From assembly GCF_949987515.2 (NCBI RefSeq), contig NC_082696.1, forward strand, positions 35,072,431 to 35,136,430: 64,000 nucleotides of DNA. The letters are read 5' to 3'. The stretch comes from Delphinus delphis. Lineage: Eukaryota > Chordata > Mammalia > Artiodactyla > Delphinidae. Below, one piece after another: positions 38,481 to 49,083 of the stretch. Position 1 is the first letter of the stretch, and the number at the start of each line of letters is the position of its first letter. The notes beneath the pieces are model-generated. The model had not been told where the DNA came from and searched no databases. It worked only from the letters and a program-made list of their open reading frames with translations. The translations under genes were made by a program, and so were the position numbers.

Positions 38481-38786
38481 CACAAGGCAAATTTCAGTGA
38501 ATTAACAACTCAAAGATGATATCAAAGCTGAGTTACAGTAAAATCTACAGTTAATGAAATATGACATTTCAGAATACATGAGATATCATAGAAAAAGTAG
38601 TTAAGTACTTCTTACAATAATAAATAAAAAAAGAATGGAAATTAATGAATCAAGAATTTAGTTCAATAAAATAGAATAGTAACAAAAAATACTGGCCTAT
38701 AAAATTTGAAAGAAAAATATACAGTAGGTTGAACACATCAATGAATGAATTAGAATAAAGAATATATCATGCCTAAAGTTAAAGCA

Positions 38787-39000
38787 CTAGAACTACACTG
38801 TCCAATATAGTACACTAGCCACATGTGGTTATTTAAATTAGTTAAAATTAAATACAATTAGATACTTAGTTTCCTCAGTCTCACTAGCCACATTTCAAGT
38901 ACTCAGTGGTTACATGTAGCTAGTGGCTACCATATTGTGCAGTATAAAATATGGAACATTTCCATCATTGCAGGAAGTTTTATGACAGTGTTGTTCTAAA
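38787..39000. mobile_element. hAT-Charlie MITE (MER20/MER5-like)
   Basis: Carries 'cactgtccaatatagtacac tagccacatgtgg', 'cactagccacatttcaagta ctcagtgg' and 'tggctaccatattgtgcagt', then 'ttatgacagtgttgttct' at the far end. This gives the roughly palindromic layout of the family. The exact subfamily name is uncertain. Confidence 0.8.
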
Positions 39001-39372
39001 ATTTTAAAAAAAGTGCAAAAGCACTTACTAACACAAGCATTAACTGTGTTCTGATCAATGCAATTAGAAAAGAAAAATAAAGAATATATGTTTTTCAGAA
39101 GTGAAATTGTATTGCATTGAGATATAATGTCATCACTGAAAATTTCAAGACATTCATTCAGGAAACTATAACCAACAATAAGAGAATTCAGTAAGTTGGC
39201 TGAGTATAATATCAATATAACAAAATCAGTAACCTTCTTACATAAAAACAACTCTTTTATAATGCAAATCATAATAGAAGAGAAAAGAACCCACCATTAT
39301 AAATGACAACAGAAAAGATGTAACACACTAAGAATAAACTTAGGAAGAAATGTGTCAGGAGTATAAGAAGAA

Positions 39373-39740
39373 GGGCTTCCCTGGTGGCGCAGTGGTTAAG
39401 AATCCACCTGCCAATGCAGGGGACATGGGTTCGAGCCCTGGCCCGGGAATATTCCCCCATGCCGCGGAGCAGCTAAGCCCATGCACCACAACTACTGAGC
39501 CTGAGCTCTAGAGCCCAAGAGCCACAACTACTGAAGCCTGTGTGCCACAACTACTGACGCCCGCGTGCCCTAGAGCCCGTGCTCCGCAACAAGAGAAGCC
39601 ACCTCAGTGAGAGGCCTGCGCACCACAACAAAGAGTAGCCCCTGCTCACCACAGGTAGAGAAAGCCCGCGCGCAGCAACAAAGACCCAACACAGCCAAAA
39701 GAATAACCAAATAAATAAATAAAAAAACATAAAAAAAAGA
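39373..39740 (+). mobile_element. CHR SINE, long type
   Basis: ~365-base copy: tRNA-like head gggcttccctggtggcgcag, a middle with repeated 'ccacaactactga' phrases, and tail 'gacccaacacagccaaaag' plus (AAAT)n. The 13-base repeat agtataagaagaa occurs at 39360-39372 and 39741-39753. It splits the sense L1. Confidence 0.95.
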
Positions 39741-40176
39741 AGTATAAGAAGAAAACCTAAAATATTACTATAGAAGATAAGTGTAAATATGTGTTCCACT
39801 CTTTGATAGGAAGAAGCCATTGTAAGATACAATTATTCACTACCTCAAACCTCATGCCAAATAAATTTCAGATGAATCCAGGAATTAAGCATAAAATTTG
39901 AAACTATAAAACTATTAGGTCTCAATATGAGACTGGTATCTCTAGTTGATATGCAACATACAGAATCCATAGATAAAAATATTGATGATTTATTCACATA
40001 AATTAAAAAAATACTGCATGAAATAAATGTGATACTAAAAGCAAAAGAAAAATGATGAACTGGGAAATATATGAAACACACATAAGAGATAAAGGGCAGT
40101 TTACTTAGTATATAAATATATTCTATCATCAATAAAGAAAGACCCAATAATCCAATGGAAAATTAGGCAAAGTACC

Positions 40177-40581
40177 TGTGATGGTCAGTTTTATGTGTCA
40201 ACTTGGCTAAAGTCCCCAGTTATTCAGACACTAATCTGTGTTGCTGTAATGGTATATTGTAAATGTGATTAACATCTGCAACTAGCTGACTTTAAGTAAA
40301 GAAGATTACCCTCAATAGTCTAGGAGGGCCAGATCCAATCGTTGGGAAGGCCTCAAGAGTAGAACTGAGGTTTTCCTGAGGAAGAAGAAATTCCACTGGC
40401 GGACTGCAGCTTCAACTTCTGCCCAAGAATTCCCAGCTTACCCTGCCTTATGGATTTTGGACTTGCCTAGTCAGCCCTTATAATCACATAAGCCAATATA
40501 TAAACAAACAAAAGGCAGGGGAATGGATGTGTCTCTTTTTCCTTCAGGTTTTGTTACTTTGATAGAATCCTGACTGATACA
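40177..40581 (+). mobile_element. MLT2-like LTR (ERVL)
   Basis: Opens tgtgatggtcagttttatgt gtcaacttggct and includes 'agaagattaccctcaatagt' and 'ccagatccaatcgttggg'. It closes 'aatcctgactgatac' plus a, the typical TG...CA ends of ERVL-type LTRs. About 405 bases. No internal region is attached, so it is a solo LTR or the remaining LTR. Confidence 0.75.
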
Positions 40582-41720
40582 TACTTACAAGTGGAATTTC
40601 TTGGTTGCAGGGTATAATGTAGTTCAACTTCACTAACAACACCGACTGTTTTCCACAGTAGTTCTTTCTATGTATTTGAAAAATTGGATAGTTTATAAAA
40701 ATTATTTTAGGAGATTTTATATTTTAGATAATACTCCTTTGCTGGCAATGTGTGTTGTAACTATCTTTTTATATACTGTGCCTTTTTAACTTTTAGAGAT
40801 TTTGATCTAAAGGTCATAAGTTTACTATGGTCTGCTGTATCCATCTTTTCTTTTGTAGTCAGCACATTTAATACTTTGCTTAGGAAATTTTTCCCTATCG
40901 TGATGTTATAAAGACAACTTCCCTACATTTTCCTTAAAATTAAAAAAAAATTATCTCTTTAGTCAATCAGAAATTGATATTTGTGTATGGTTTGGGGTAG
41001 CATTCCAGTTTAATGCTTTCCATACGGATAATCAGCAGTTCCAGCACTGGTATTTTCAATTAATTAATTAATTAGTTAATTTACTTTTGGCTGCGTTGGG
41101 TCTTTGTTGCTGCACGTGGGATTTCTCTAGTTGCAGCGAGCCGGGGCTACTCTTCATCGAGGTGCGTGGGCTTCTCATTGTGGTGGCTTCTCTTGTTGTG
41201 GAGCACGGGCTGTAGGTGCGTGGGCTTCAGTAGTTGTGGCACGCTGTGGCACATGGGCTCAGTAGTTGTGGCTTGCGGGCTCTAGAGCGCAGGCTCAGTA
41301 ATTGTGGTGCATGGGCTTAATAGCTCCACGGCATGTGGGATCTTCCCAGACCAGGGATCGAACCTGTGTCCCCTGCATTGGCAGGTGGATTCTTAACCAC
41401 TGCACTACCAGGGAAGTCTCCAGCACTGGTATTTCATAGTCCCTCCTTTTCCCTGTCATTTGCAATGATGTCTCTGATATATATTCTTTTTCATATGTTA
41501 ATGGGTCTATGTCTGGGCTCTTAATGCTAATTTATTCATCATTTTTAAGCTTATTCCAATTCATGAGAATAAATCTTAATTGCTGGTTAGACAATTCCCC
41601 CAACATGATTCCTCTGTTTCAGATATATCCTGACTATTCTTGGACGCTTGAACTTCTTCATAAGTTTTAAAATCTGTATGTCAAATTCTTCAAAAAATAA
41701 GAAAAAACAACAAAAAAATC
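40582..41720 (-). mobile_element. L1 fragment, antisense (late ORF2), interrupted
   Basis: Matches the antisense of L1 ORF2: 'gtttggggtagcattccagt', 'tccatacggataatcagcag ttccagcactgg', 'gtctatgtctgggctcttaa' and 'tcctgactattcttggacgc'. Orientation is opposite to the L1 left of the MLT2 LTR. A long CHR SINE interrupts it. Confidence 0.75.
41056..41418 (-). mobile_element. CHR SINE, long type
   Basis: Minus-strand copy: (AATT)n-like tail at 41056-41082, 'ggctgcgttgggtctttgtt' (the complement of the ACCCAACGCAGCC end), repeated 'agtagttgtgg' phrases, and the head at 41418. A perfect 16-base repeat, tccagcactggtattt, lies at 41040-41055 and 41419-41434. Confidence 0.95.
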
Positions 41721-42984
41721 CAGTTTGGATTTTCTTCATAACTGCATTGACCACATGTACCAATTTGGGGAGGGCTGATATTTTTCAAGATGTTGAGTCT
41801 TTCGACTTATAAACATGGTAAAATTAGCTATTGAGTTAAGCCCTCTTTAACATCTTAATCCTCACTGCTTGCTTTTTCTTTTGCCCTTGTTAATTTCCAT
41901 TTTTTAGTGAGAAAATCCATAATTAAAAATTGTGTTTGTTATAATTAATGCAGTCTCTAGTTGCAGATAGGTTGGAAGGAACTTCAGAGTATCTAGTCTA
42001 CTGTATTGCTGGGATAGAAAGTACAATTCTTATCTATCAGATTAACTCAAAAATCATGATCATTGGTTAGTAAATTTTTCTTTTAAAAAGGGGAGGAAAA
42101 TGCTCCATGCTTCAACCTAGGACTTGATTAAGAACAGAAAATAAATAAATAAAAATAAGCATATCAGGCCCTGAAACAAAAGAACTGTGGAGAGGAATGA
42201 AACCTTCTAAGAAAAGCAAGGAGTCCTCCAGTTTAACCTCCCAATTGATATAATAATTCTTTTGACAGCATACTATAGATGGCTTTCCAACACTCCAAAA
42301 ACATTTTACAGTGATGTTCAGTTTGAGTTCTAGAACCATATTTAAAAGATTTTTAAAAAAATATTTGAACCATATTCCTTTTCCTGGTAAATTTATTGAT
42401 GTAATCCAATTTTCCAAAATAAGTGAAAACACAACTGAACATTTGCCTGAACCTTCAGTACTACAATAATGATGACACCATAGAGATACCATGCCAACAC
42501 AGTATATCATTTAAAAATCAGAGTACAACTGCATCTTATTTAAAAATTGGAAGATGCTTTCACATTTTTAGAAGTTATGTTTCAAATCAGTCAACATATG
42601 AACAGTATACTTGGGACAAGCAACAGTTCTGAGCCTACCCTGCTTAGACCATAGAGAAATATAAACAGAAATAAATCTCTGATTTGGAAATGACTTGATA
42701 TATTTTATATTAGGTGAGAAGAAATGGAAATCCTAATTAGAAATGGCATCTGTTTATTTAATAGTCTATATGAAGGGGAACTATGGAAATACGTCTGGTG
42801 TTCCAGTGGCTGTATAATAATCAGTGTATCCTGACTCAGAAGAGAAACTGAAATTACAAACTTGAAAGAATAATATGATCCCTATTCTATCAACTAAACA
42901 TCTCAGGCTTACAACCCTTCTGAAAGTGGTATGTTTGAGGAGCATTGCGGACTCTGATGCTCAACCAAATTCCATCTGCTTCCC
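41721..42984. other. No gene or repeat recognised
   Basis: AT-rich sequence. The 132-codon minus frame at 42112-42510 has no recognisable domain. The left 150 bases may belong to the antisense L1. Confidence 0.45.
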
Positions 42985-43122
42985 ATATTTCTTAGCTCCC
43001 TTTCAGTTCAGCACTAGCATGTGACCAGGCTTGAAATGAAAGAGAAAGAGAATGAAAGGAAATGAAAGAGAAAGGTATATGTATATACCTTTATGTATAT
43101 ATGTATATAAAGAGAAAGGTGA

Positions 43123-43155
<33 letters not shown>

Positions 43156-43176
43156 TAATGAAAGAGAACGAGAAAG

Positions 43177-43223
<47 letters not shown>

Positions 43224-43512
43224 ATGAAAGAGAAAGAGAAAGGTGTATATATATATATGTATCACTTCCAGGTTGAGGAGATGAAAACCCCATCAATGAT
43301 TTTCCTGTATTTCTTTCCCTTCCCCAACAATAAACACCTATATGTTTCAGAAGGTGCTGCTACAAAATGGGGGGAGCCTCTGTAACCCTGGCATACTAAG
43401 TAAACCTATGCAGACTACAGTTCTGTTTATGTGAGTAAGCATAAGATAAAGCACTGAGATTTGGCATTAATTTGTTAGAATAGCAAAATCTAGCCTATTC
43501 TGATTAATATTG
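42985..43512 (+). mobile_element. Old LTR-like repeat containing a microsatellite
   Basis: 'tagctccctttcagttcagc actagcatgtgacc' precedes the tract and 'tcacttccaggttgaggaga' follows it. Later come 'agcactgagatttggcatta' and 'aatctagcctattctgatta'. These are landmarks of one old mammalian repeat (LTR-like 3' end), read in order. The microsatellite replaces the expected short middle piece between them. Confidence 0.55.
43035..43262 (+). repeat. Composite purine/(TA)n microsatellite
   Basis: Four alternations of a purine block (aatgaaagagaaagagaaaggt-like, at 43035-43074, 43110-43120, 43157-43177 and 43223-43243) with (TA)n or TATG-rich runs. Blocks three and four are almost identical over about 20 bases, which suggests higher-order unit duplication rather than simple slippage alone. 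Confidence 0.92.
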
Positions 43513-44199
43513 AACAGCTACTAGATCCAATACTATTTTTTACAAATTAAAAACGTTTTCAAAATTTATGGTGAGTCCCATAATGAGAAAAATACTTGAA
43601 CTTTTTCCTCTAAATATTTTTTCAAGGTAGATATAATTCTACATTACATAAAAAGGATTGAATTCTAATTTATGTGCTTTAATTCCACCAATGCTCAGAT
43701 CCCCACTTAGTCTATTACCTATGCAGAATGGATATGATAACTATTATTATTTGAGAATTATTGACTCATTGGGGAGCCCAAGACCCAGGTACCTAGCATG
43801 GTGAGCAAGGCAAGACAGAGTGGGGTCCTTGGGTGGAATGGCCCTTGGCAGTGCTCAGAGAAACTGAGAGGCAGCTTTTCTGTGCTGCTCTAGACTCTGC
43901 CCTGATGGCCTTATCCCTTTCACCTCTGCAGCTTCCTCTCTGACCCCGCTGGCTGTAGTCCCCATGTCCACACTTCCCCAGCCACTGGGGAATTTGGCAC
44001 AGTCATTGCACTTAAGCCATGAAGGAACAATGTACACCTGTTACTGTAAGCCACTGCCCACTCATGAACATCTTAGGAAAGATAAGGGGAGCCTGGAATA
44101 GTTATAGGCCTCAAAAAACAGGAGCCAGTATAACTTTTAATATCAGAAACCCCAAATCAGAATACAAATAAGTGGAAATCAGCAAGTATCAAGTACAGC
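43513..44199. other. No gene recognised; GC-richer patch at 43770-44040
   Basis: 43770-44040 is clearly less AT-rich than its flanks, with a 60-codon minus frame (43855-44037). No domain or splice structure was identified. Confidence 0.4.
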
Positions 44200-44345
44200 C
44201 ATTCCTTCAACTAATATTAACTGAACATCCACAATATGCTAAACACCACGCTCAGCACTGAATATAAAGTCATAAACAAGACTGAATTGTTTATCATTCT
44301 CTGCTCTCCTAGAGGGCCTCAGAATCTAGTGGGCACAAAACAAAC
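44200..44345 (-). mobile_element. L2 fragment, antisense
   Basis: 'ccttcaactaatattaactg aacatccacaatatgc' then 'cgctcagcactgaatataaa' and 'agaatctagtgggcac' follow the complement of the L2 3' end. Confidence 0.68.
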
Positions 44346-44552
44346 CAGAGATGAAGAGAAAAGAGAAAAGTTAAACAATCCATGTTGTCCTTCAGGGTAA
44401 ATATTTATATTAATAGAAATGAATCATACCACTCTGTTAACTAAAATCTTTCAATGGCTTCTCATTGTACAAAAACAAAAGATGAATTATTTACCCCAAA
44501 CTGTAAGTCATTTTGTGATTGGGTCCCTACCTACTAAGTAGGGTCCCTACTC

Positions 44553-44815
44553 TAAGCATCTGTTTCTTCATCTGTAACATGTTGATAATAGTATTTACTT
44601 CAGAGAATTTTTGTGAGGATCAAGTGAGATAATCTATGCATTGTGTCTGGCAATAGAAAGCACACAATAAATGTTAGCCAATAATATTGTTATTGGGGCA
44701 GGGAGCATTTGCCCTGACTTGTCTGTTGCCGTATCAAATATGCTTAGAGTAATGCCTTGAACATAGAAGTTCTTTAGCAAATATTTACTGAATGAATTAA
44801 TAAATTCACAAATAA
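44553..44815 (+). mobile_element. MIR followed by an L2-like 3' end
   Basis: 44553-44690: 'gtttcttcatctgtaacatg ttgataatag' and 'gagataatctatgcattgtg' are sense MIR. 44700-44815: 'aatgccttgaacatagaagt' and 'aaatatttactgaatgaatt' resemble an L2 end. Whether these are one or two insertions is not clear. Confidence 0.65.
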
Positions 44816-45957
44816 ATCAGAAGTTCTAATTAGAATAAAGTCTAGGAAGATGTTTTTAAAAGAGCTGAATTCCAAAAAAAAAACCATAAATCGATAAAGC
44901 AACTTCAAAGTTTTGCCTTTCTCACTAAAGGATTGGTCAAGAAGTGAATCGCACAAGGGTAATAGAACTTCTGCTGTCACTTGAACAAAATCTCACCTAT
45001 AATATCCAGGTTCTGATACGAGAGGTCTCAAATCATTAGTATTAGTAGATACTTAAGTAATTATTTCTTACAGGTCAATTTAATAGGTACTGAGACTATG
45101 AAGAAGAATGAGAAATCACAAGGGGATTTTGATATAATAGAAAAGAAAAAATGTTTATTATAAAATCAGTAAAAGTAAAGGGTGTTAAAATATAACGTAG
45201 TCCTGTCTTAGGCAGTGAAGTATAGCGACGTGGAGATTGCAAGCTGAAAGATTTGACCTTTGCACAAACGCTGAGTGCTGAGGAAATGCAAAGGCTGGGC
45301 AGGACCCGGAAGGACACATGCCTTTGCATGTGGACAGAGAAAGAAGAGGCTGGGAGAAGAATGTGAGCACCTTGGGCATCCATATGATACATGAGGGATT
45401 ATCAGTAGACAAAGTAACCAATCTATCTAGTGTTAAAGCTGCACTGATTAAACACTTCCTATTAGACATGAAGCACCCAAAACACCAGGGCACTTCAGTT
45501 AACATTACCTAATAAAATTGGTAATTCTTTTCATCACGTATTTATTGAGTACATGCTATATAAAATATTCTATGATTAAAACTGAATAATGTGCCATAGT
45601 TCGCTAAGTATTTTCATATCAATTATCTTAACTCACAATATACAGTTAAGAAGATCATCATTTTCTAGGTAGAAAAGCTAAGTCATTTTTCATTTTTCAA
45701 GGTCACCAGTTAGTAAATTGCAGACTTATGAGAGTGATCTAGAATATCATACTTTATCTAGTTCAGTGCTCTTTTGCTGTTTCATATCTGTCTTTCAGTT
45801 GCGGTAAATATTTATTCCACTTCAAATACTGCAAGTACCTGTGTGCAGAATGAATGTATCAGTCACAGTATTTGCTTACGTGATTACTTCACCAGAAATA
45901 TTTGTGATCAAAGGTTGAATTGCTAGAAATTAGGCGTTTCAGTTTTCACTAATTAAA
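44816..45957. other. No gene recognised; weak MIR scrap
   Basis: A 98-codon and a 106-codon minus frame (45096-45392, 45185-45505) overlap in different frames without recognisable content. 45570-45735 is a weak antisense MIR candidate ('aaggtcaccagttagtaaat'). Confidence 0.4.
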
Positions 45958-45970
45958 AAAAGTACAAGGG

Positions 45971-46281
45971 GGGACTTCCCTGGAGGTCCAATGCTTAAGA
46001 ATCCGTCTTGCAATGCAGTGGCTGCCGGTTCGATCCCTGGTCGGGGAACTAAGATCCCACATGCCATGGGGCAACCTAAGCCTGTGAGCCACAACTACAG
46101 AGCCCATACACTCTGGAGCCCACATGCCGCAACTGCTGAGCCAGCACACCACAGCTAGAGAGGAGCCTGTGCACCGCAATGAAGAGCCTGTGCGCCGCTA
46201 CGAAAGGTCCCACGTCCCACAACTAAGACCCAACACAGCCAATAGATAAATAAATAAATAAAATAAAATAAAATAAAATTT
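45971..46281 (+). mobile_element. CHR-related SINE, older long type
   Basis: Head 'gacttccctggaggtccaat' (A-box decayed), B-box-like 'cggttcgatccctgg', 'ggaactaagatcccacatgc', and a tail of 'gacccaacacagccaataga' plus (AAAT)/(AAAAT)n. The 13-base repeat aaaagtacaaggg occurs at 45958-45970 and 46282-46294. Head and divergence suggest it is older than the gggcttccctgg copies. Confidence 0.93.
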
Positions 46282-46294
46282 AAAAGTACAAGGG

Positions 46295-48838
46295 TATGAA
46301 TGCTAAACAACTGTGAATTTAATGAGGATAAGTAATTTAGGAATGTCATGTTACAAAGTTAGCCTATAAGAAACTGATTTGATGTCAAAAGTATAATTAT
46401 ACTAATACAAATGTATTATGCTATTTAGACTTTCTTTAAAGAAAAACTCAAGAGTTTAGAATTTCTACTGTTTTAGTTTTATTTTTGTTTTTATCAGCCT
46501 GGACATTTACACATTCAATTTTTACCAAATTTTCACTTGTATCCATCTTAAGGGTCATATTTTGCTCAATATTTTACTATTTCACATTTGTATTATTATT
46601 AAGTCAAATTCCCTTATTTCCCATAGAAATCTATAAAATCAAGCAATTTCGAAGATTTTTTAACACAGGAAAATATACCAAATCGTAATTCCTATCAGTC
46701 ACGATATGAAGATACAAAATAATTACAAATAGATACTGCTTTAATTGAATAGGGAGTTATCGCAAATATTTATATTCCTGGTGACATTTACTCCCTAACA
46801 GTTTTCTAAAAATTATTAGTGTCTTTTGTCCCAAAATTGGAAAAAAACTGAAAAACTGACACATGCGAATTTCTTTATTGACTACTATTTTAAGGCCAAT
46901 GTGAACATTTTGTTTTATGCACAACCCTTTTCTTTAGGGTGCATTTAGAAAAAAAACTGAAGGATTCTGTATCTGTTTCACTGGTGATGACAAGTATGTT
47001 AATTGCTTGCAGATAACATCTGTTCTAGTGAAATCAAGATGCAGAGGCTGGGTTGGATCTGTGGTGCTAGCAGCTTTCTAAAGCTTTGTCTGGGAGACCC
47101 ACTGCATGCATTTCACAGACTCTCCAGGCAGCTGGAGGGCTTTTGAGTTTTTTTGAGAAACTTCCAGCAATTGAAATAAAATCTGTCAGGAATCTTGGGT
47201 CATCGAAATGTCTCTCTTTGAGCAGTGGACTCACCTTTGAAGGTTCAAGATATCCACTGACCATGACGCCTAAGTGTGCTCTGGCTAAAGCAAGTTCAGG
47301 GTGAGCTGCCAACCTCCTGCATGCAAAAGCGGGCCTCTGACTTCCTTCTCTGTTTACAGAGCAGAGTGAAGGGCCCCTCTAGAGGGAATAGCAAGAGCCT
47401 AGTCAATATAATGTCAGATATAAAGGACCCTTATGCTCAACAGGCCACATTTACCATTTTACAGGGTTCATGGACTACAATTGCTTACCAGATGTGCCTA
47501 TGGAGTTGCTAACCATGGCAACATGATGGCTCTGGTCCCAACCTTTTCCGGGCCCTGCATGTTTGCTTCTCCTCTAAGCTATGAGTTTGTGTAGACTCTG
47601 ATGTACTATTCCTAGAAAAGCCAATGCTACTCACCAATGGATCAGACAGTCATAATGCCTTGTGCTTTGCTGGAGACACATAGGGTCAGGCCTGGAATGT
47701 CCTTTTCAGTATGTGCAGACCCAGAAGATTATATCAACCAAAGCTATGAGGTTAGGGATCTCACTGGGTCTGCAGGTAGACTTATGGTGGTGTAGTTCAA
47801 GAAATTTTTAAAAATTTGTTACCGGTTATAGAGTTTAGAAAAAGGAAACTAGAGACATGGATGGAAAAACTGAAGAAAGTAAGCACATGAGACACCTGAG
47901 AAAGAGAATAGAGACAAAATCACAGGAGTAATAAAAGTGAATGCAGTGAAAACAGAGATATTAATAATATGATATGTTTACACTATGGTGGAAAAATTTA
48001 TCTTAAAAATTTACTTCTAACATGGAATTCCTTATTGCCAATACAAGTTTTAAAAATATATTTTCAGTGTGCTTTAACACATCCCATTTGTATAAAAGCT
48101 AATGATGTAATAACTTAAGATAAATGCATTCTGACTTTGTAATCTAGGACAAATAAGCTCTTTCCACTAGTTCATTTGAGGACCCTCCCTATGTAATAAG
48201 CAATAGAACAGCAAATTCATGGTGCAAAGTACATTTCCTCACAGGTGGAAACACTTCACTCTTGCATGTTTTCCTGTCATTGCTCTGAACTCCTTCAGTG
48301 GATAAATAAAAGCAATCATTTTTACAAACTTAGTGACACTGAACAAGATATACCTATCTGTTAAAAGAAATATAAACATCAGTACGGTTACCAATAGTGT
48401 TCTCAGGACTGTAGTTCCAGAACACTTACTACAGAACAAATTAAATTCATTGACTGGGAGGTGGCATAAAGGGTTTTCGACTCTGCAGATGGAAGTGAAG
48501 AAGTCAGCTTTTGTTGGCTGTTTTGGCAGCCTACTTTCTAGACTTCTACAGCAAAAGTAAGCTTTATTCTTTCAAACAAATCCAGCATCAAACAATAAAT
48601 TTTCAGCAATCGAACACTGTATTCATAAGAATTAACAGAAAGTTTGGTTTTTTTAATGAGTAATTTAAAAAAAACTTCAGGCATTTATTTAAATTTAGAA
48701 TTTTAAAACACTTCAGAAACCTAATTATAAATGTATCTATGTTTTTACAAAAATATAGATGAACAAACACACACAAACATGGTCGTAGAATTTTATCTTT
48801 TGATTCTTGTTGGGTGATAGCAATCTCACATAAAACAT
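46295..48838. other. No confirmed gene; exon-like piece inside
   Basis: AT-rich apart from a GC-richer stretch at 47040-47560, which holds the exon-like segment listed separately. No mobile element recognised. Confidence 0.4.
47235..47316 (-). other. Candidate exon (82 bases), unassigned
   Basis: On the minus strand, a moderate acceptor (cttttgcatgcag, AG at 47318-47317) is followed by 82 open bases. A perfect consensus donor AAG|GTGAGT follows, with GT at 47234-47233. In the open frame the piece begins RLAAHPELALARAHL and ends in GYLEPSK, alanine- and leucine-rich and helix-like. The same frame stays open through the 'intron' to 47067, so openness alone is weak evidence. I do not recognise the protein. 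It could be an internal exon of a gene with very large introns, a relic exon, or chance. Confidence 0.2.
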
Positions 48839-48854
48839 AGTGGTTAGTTTTTTA

Positions 48855-49067
48855 TTTTTATTTTTATTTTTTTTTGCGGTACGCGGGCCTCCCACTGTTG
48901 CAGCCTCTCCCGCTGCGGAGCACAGGCTCCGGACGCGCAGGCCCTGTGGCCATGGCTCATGGGCCCAGCCGCTCCGCGGCATGTGGGATCTTCCTGGACC
49001 GGGGCACGAACCCGTGTCCCCTGCATCGGCAGGCGGACTCTCAACCACTGCGCCACCAGGGAATCCC
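48855..49067 (-). mobile_element. CHR SINE, short type
   Basis: Minus-strand copy with a (TTTTTA)n/oligo-T tail at 48855-48875 and the head at 49067 (gggattccctggtggcgcag in the complement). A 16-base repeat, agtKgttagtttttta, lies at 48839-48854 and 49068-49083 with one mismatch. CpG-rich, likely young. Confidence 0.94.
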
Positions 49068-49083
49068 AGTTGTTAGTTTTTTA

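Larger units (their letters stand above)
38481..40176 (+). mobile_element. L1 fragment, sense, interrupted
   Basis: 39130-39360 and 39754-40176 match the late part of L1 ORF2: 'aacaaaatcagtaaccttct' then 'acacactaagaataaactta ggaagaaatgtg', and 'atttgaaactataaaactat' then 'aagacccaataatccaatgg'. The reading frame is full of stops. 38481-38786 is A-rich and probably part of the same element. A hAT MITE and a CHR SINE interrupt it. Confidence 0.68.

Noticed and set aside
38787..40581. Possible autonomous element carrying a transposase or polymerase gene
   Set aside because: All pieces are nonautonomous or broken fragments (MITE, SINE, solo LTR, L1 with many stops).
43003..43385. Frames of 74-107 codons rich in Ile/Tyr repeats
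   Set aside because: These are translations of the (TA)n/purine microsatellite.
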